A stretch of DNA of 64,000 bases from Acanthochlamys bracteata (lineage: Eukaryota > Streptophyta > Magnoliopsida > Pandanales > Velloziaceae): positions 5,337,001 through 5,401,000 of the forward strand of contig CM034126.1 in the NCBI GenBank assembly GCA_019914995.1. The letters run 5' to 3'. This document shows positions 59,897 through 64,000 of this stretch, in pieces. Position 1 is the stretch's first letter; the number at the start of each line of letters is the position of its first letter. Under the pieces are notes generated by a model, which searched no databases, was not told the origin of the DNA, and was given only the letters and a program-made list of their open reading frames with translations. The position numbers and the translations under genes were made by a program.

Positions 59897-61362
59897 TGTT
59901 GGAACTCTCAAAAATTATTTTAATGATAACAATAAATTAAGAATTATAGTTTATGATTTAAATTGGATTGATAAGTTGGAATCAACTTCTCAGAAATTAA
60001 TGAAACAGGTCTATCATATATTCAGCAAAAAACAAACCAGTTGTGTCAAACCACATCACCAAACAATCAGTTGCTCAGCTACTGACTATATGAGATTTTT
60101 TTCTATCACGAACAGAACAGAGTATCTAGTTCATAAATGAGGTTCTTGCTCAAGTTTCCACTTCAAAATCTTACAGACATACATATTACTGAAGCTGGAT
60201 ACACATATCATATTGTACAAGATCAACAATGGGCCAATAATTATTCTATTCATAAGAAAAGTCAAGTACAATATTCAAAAAGAAAAGTAAGACAACAGAC
60301 CCACTAAACTCAGCAAAAGCAACAAAGCAGAATTGAGTTGTTAGAGTCCACCTTACTTAAATCAGTCAACTCAGCGAGAAGCAACAAACCAAGGGAAGCC
60401 AACTCAGTCGGAGATATTCGAAAAAGATAACTCAGCTGAAATAACTTAGGATTGCAGGCGGGAGTTTCAAATTGACTTCATCATTGCATTTAATGACGAT
60501 AAAACACTTACATCAGATTAGCCAAAAGAAATCGTGACGCAGCTGACTAAATAAAATCTTCATCTATACCTTAAAAATTTGCCACTATATAGAGACACCA
60601 ATAGAATTTTTTTTCCAATAGAAAGAACCAGCTAACCTGCAAGAACGGAAGACATTATAAGAAGTAGAGAAACTGAAGAACAGAGGTGGACACACATCGA
60701 GCAAAAATTCCAAAAAAGAAAAAAATTTGCACTACATCGATTCAACTTCTCAAGTGAAGTAATTTCTCTTGCTGCTGATCACTTAAAAAATATCATCATC
60801 AGCAACAAGTTTTATTATCTCAACGAAAAACTTTAAAGTTATTCATTTACATTGAGATCAATCCTGTGCTTAACCTTGCTCTTTAAACTTTTTTGTAAAC
60901 GTGTGATAGAGTGCTAGGTACACTTTCTAAAGAAGCTCGGTTGGAGTTTGGTGAAAGTTTTTAAACTTTATAACAGTGCTAGCAAGTCAGCCAGTGAGAT
61001 TAGGATGTCAAGTAGACTTTGAAGAGTTGTCTTTGTGAAGTAACCCTTAAGAGCAAGTGAGGTTGGTGAAGTACTTTGCTATTAGTAAGTGCAGCTTGTT
61101 AAAAATTTAGTAAAGTTTTGACTCTTTTGATAGAGTACCCGTGAACGTAAACAAACAAGCTTAACGAACCACGTAAATATTCTGAGTACTTTTATATTAC
61201 CTAAATACCGATAATAAGTGGTGATAGCCTCTGTCTGCAGGACACTAGTTTACTCACAACCAGCTGAAAATTTACTATATGTAGTCACATCACTTTTGCC
61301 AAAATTTTTATTTATCAATTCAATTCATCCTCCTCTTTTAAGTTGATGTTGTAGGAGATTCA
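59897..61362 (+). repeat. 5' LTR of second copia element
   Basis: It starts TGTTGGAACTCTCAAAAATT and ends ...TGTAGGAGATTCA, the TG...CA form. A TATA-like CACTATATAGAG at about 60584-60595 may be the LTR promoter. The ends are set by the primer-binding site, as no second LTR is available for comparison. Confidence 0.7.
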
Positions 61363-61382
61363 ACAAATAGTATCAGAGTAAG
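61363..61382 (+). other. Primer-binding site of second copia element
   Basis: ACAAATAGTATCAGAGTAAG follows the LTR end. It matches the tRNA-iMet complement TGGTATCAGAGC with two or three changes. Confidence 0.75.
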
Positions 61383-61426
61383 CCTACAAAATCAAAAGTC
61401 TAACAACCTTCATATAAAAAATTCTT

Positions 61427-63010
61427 ATGGCCAACCTTATTTCTGTAACTTTGTAAGAAGATGCTCCAATAGGCCACCTCTATTTTGATGGAACCAACTA
61501 TGGCTACTGAAAAATCAAGATAATAATTTTCATCTGAGCTCAAGATTTCACACTTTGGAAGATTATACGTGATGGCCCATCATGCCAACAAAAGTCGGTC
61601 CACATGGAATAAGAATTCTAAAAATCGAAAGTGAATACACTAATGAAGACAACAAACTGATATCAGTAAATGACAGAGCCATGAATCTTCTTTACTGTAA
61701 GTTAATCCGAACGAATTCAATAGAATCGGTGCCTGTCACACAGCAAAAAAAATATGTGATCAACTGGAGGTAATGCATGAAGAAACCGCATAGCTCAAAG
61801 AAATCAGAGTGAATTTGGTCATGCATTAATACGAAATTATCAAGATGAACAGAGGTAAGTTCATTACTCAAATGTTTACTAGATTTACTAACATCACAAA
61901 TGCTTTGAAGAAATTACTAAAAGACTTTAGACTCGAAGAATTAAAGTGGAAAATATTGACAGATGTGCTGCCAACATTCGGATCAAAAGTAGATGCAAAA
62001 GAAGAAAATCCAACATTTTCTCAAATGACTATAGATGAACTGATCGGCGAACTGATAGCAAAGAAATTATCATTGAAGAAAATCGATGAACATCCTGAAT
62101 TAATCGCATTAAAGACAAATGATGAGCAAGTAAGTGACTTTTATTCTAATGAAGATATTGACTTACTAACCAAAAAATTCATAAGCTACTTTAGAAGGAA
62201 TAAGCTCAGAAAGAGAGAAGGATTTAGAAGAAACAATAGAAAAGACGAACAAGACACAAACTGCTATAACTGTAACAAGTCTGGACACTTTAACAATGAA
62301 TGCCTTCTGCTGAAAAGATACAAAAATAAGAATATGAAAAGAAAACGAGCAATGGCTGCTTGGAGTGATGATGATTAAAGCTCATCAGATGACAGTCAGA
62401 CTAAACCAGAGAAAAATGAAAAAGTCAACCTATGCTTGATCGCTGATCATGATGACATAAATGAGATAAGCCATACTGATTATGATGATTCTAATTAAGA
62501 ATTACAATATGTGTTCGATGAATTATATGCAAAATTCAAATACCAAAACTAATTTCAAAATTATGAAAGTATGCATGCATAATTTAAGGATGAAAATGAA
62601 TGTATAAAAAAAGAAATGCTCACATTAAAAATTGCGTTAGAAGATAAAACAGACACGATAAAAGATATACCGCATGCTGATTATGATCACATAAATACTA
62701 AACTATGTGCATTGAATATTGAAAAAAAATGTCTAATGCAAATTAATGAAAAGTTACATGTCAAGTTAGATAAGTATGAGGTTGGTAAACTCACATACTG
62801 CACAGAAACCTCAAGTGTAAATATGATAAAAAAAATTGCTAAATTCGAAGAGTTGAATGAAGTTCTGAGCCAAGAAGTGGATAGATTGTCGTATCCCATC
62901 ATTCCATATCTCAGACCATTTATAAACGACTACAACAATATGTTCTTGAAAGAGAAGGAGCTGAAAGAAGCAAATCAAAAACTACAATAAGAAAAAAAAA
63001 ACCTGCAGGT
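61427..63010 (+). pseudogene. Copia gag, degenerate
   Basis: The ATG at 61427 reads MANLISVTL and a stop; the frame then continues HLYFDGTNYGY with TGA where Trp is expected (family Y.YWK.KM). An open stretch at 61845-62378 carries the gag core and an intact CCHC zinc knuckle CYNCNKSGHFNNEC near 62262-62303. It is followed by a basic stretch and AAWSDDD, the usual gag end context. The stretch 62616-62990 encodes a charged, coiled-coil-like segment (KLCALNIEKKCLMQINEKLH) typical of long copia gag tails. Several stops break the frame. Confidence 0.82.
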
Positions 63011-63439
63011 TAAGAACTATGATTTAGAAACTTCACTAGCGAAATTTGTGAAAGATAAATACGAATTTTATGCAATACTATAAGTTCAATGAATTACGTA
63101 CAGAAAAGAAGGAATAGAATTTATACCTACCTTAGCCAAAATACTTGGCAAGCAATCTGTAAGGTATAAAGATCGACCATCTATCAGTTATACAAGTATC
63201 CATTTAACAAAGTTACAGATTATGAACTGTATGGTATATAGATAATAAATAACTAATGAATCATATTCTTCAACTCCATTTATTAATGCTTTCATTTTGG
63301 AAGAAAGGGTCGTGGTATTAATTCATGATGGTATAAAAAAAACATTAATAATGTAAAAATGATATGAGCTTTAGAAACCATTAACAACACTAATCCTCTA
63401 AAATCCAAAGAAAATTAGGTACCTAAATACTGAAACTTT

Positions 63440-64000
63440 TTTTTGTAGATAGAAGATGAGTCAACCCAACTAAAATATAATAAATGGTATTTGGACATCG
63501 GGTGCTCAAGACATATAACTGGAGATGAAAGATATTTCACTAGTCTGCAAAAGTAATTCGGTGGAAATGTAATTTTAGGAGACAACATTAAGTGCAAAGT
63601 GATAGGTGTAGAAAAGATAGGTAACCCTTCATTTCTCTGCATCGAAAATATTCTTCAAGTTAAGTGATTAAAACATAACTTAATAAGTATAAGTTAGTTT
63701 TGTGACAATGACTTTTAAGTAAACATTAACAATCACTTCTTCTCCATTATCAACCTATTATCTGGATAAGAAATACTAAATTAAAAAAGATAAGATAATG
63801 TGAACGTTGTTTATATTAATGATTTCCTTAACAATAATATTTGTTTAGTTACTAGTCAGTAGAAAAATAGCTCGCTTTGGCACAGACGATTTGGACATTA
63901 CAGCATAAAGATTCTATTAAGATTATCCAAGTTAAAATTAGTAAAAAGACTGCCTGGAACAAAGTACAGTTAAAATGACTTATGTGATGCCTGCGTAAAA
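63440..64000 (+). pseudogene. Copia protease and GAG-pre-integrase, partial
   Basis: Near 63480 the frame reads KWYLDIGCSRHITGDERYF, where the family has WYLDSGCSRHMTGD, so the catalytic D-S-G is D-I-G. It continues past a stop with FGGNVILGDNIKCKVIG and NILQVK, stop, LKHNLISIS. Near 63880 it gives LWHRRFGHYSIKILLRLSKL and, at the window end, LCDACVK, the His/Cys zinc-binding block before the integrase. Confidence 0.85.

Larger units (their letters stand above)
59897..64000 (+). mobile_element. Second Ty1/copia retrotransposon, truncated by window end
   Basis: A plus-strand element begins with a 1.47-kb LTR (59897-61362), a primer-binding site, a decayed gag and the protease and GAG-pre-integrase region, then leaves the window. 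The long LTR and the gag type (zinc knuckle then an acidic and coiled tail) differ from the element at 24807-30083, so this is another lineage. In-frame stops are frequent. The 3' LTR is not in view. Confidence 0.82.

Noticed and set aside
1..64000. Search for tRNA and rRNA genes and CRISPR-like arrays
   Set aside because: No tRNA cloverleaf boxes or rRNA sequence were noticed. Tandem repeats present are retroelement leader units or local duplications without spacer structure.

Overview
This is a window of nuclear DNA from a flowering plant. It is AT-rich, its genes carry spliceosomal introns, and it holds plant-specific families (a CYP92-like cytochrome P450 pair, a GDSL esterase/lipase, MIR394) together with hAT, PIF/Harbinger, Ty1/copia and TRIM elements. 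Nothing seen pins down the species. Most of the sequence is repeats and transposon debris, with few intact genes.

Layout. 1-8000: the broken 3' end of an alpha-amylase gene (541-859), a well-supported MIR394 hairpin (4203-4321, mature miRNA at 4213-4232), and a 2.06-kb non-autonomous DNA element with 16-bp terminal inverted repeats (5931-7993). 8000-17900: AT-rich DNA, a decayed PIF/Harbinger element (Myb/SANT-like ORF and DDE transposase, 12745-15372) and a 546-bp hAT MITE (15715-16260). 17979-24029: a tandem pair of P450 genes. The first is a pseudogene with a 2-nt deletion, a Trp-to-stop change and a 27-nt deletion; the second is an intact 515-residue gene in two exons. 24807-30083: a degenerate Ty1/copia retrotransposon on the minus strand with both LTRs, a primer-binding site and an odd GC-rich leader. 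31332-36699: a complete 15-exon minus-strand gene for the tRNA pseudouridine synthase PUS10 (538 residues). 38503-50075: the structural centrepiece, a 5.8-kb hAT element (plus strand) with a near-identical hAT element (minus strand) inserted into codon 14/15 of its transposase. Each has its own perfect 8-bp target-site duplication. 50518-51237: a TRIM element with a perfect 5-bp duplication. 55261-55875: two adjacent palindromes and a fragment of the same copia family with an amplified leader repeat. 55997-57515: a five-exon GDSL lipase gene with two single-base losses in exon 3. 59897-64000: the 5' LTR and gag/protease region of a second, degenerate copia element that runs off the window.

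How the parts relate. The cellular genes (P450, PUS10, GDSL, MIR394) are independent loci; only the two P450 copies are functionally linked, as tandem duplicates. The hAT pair, the 546-bp MITE and possibly the 2.06-kb element share the end sequence TAGGGGTGGCAA or GGGTC-rich subterminal regions, so they probably answered to related transposases. All gene models were made by hand from the sequence, with splice sites chosen by GT/AG position, reading-frame continuity and remembered family motifs. No database search was run.
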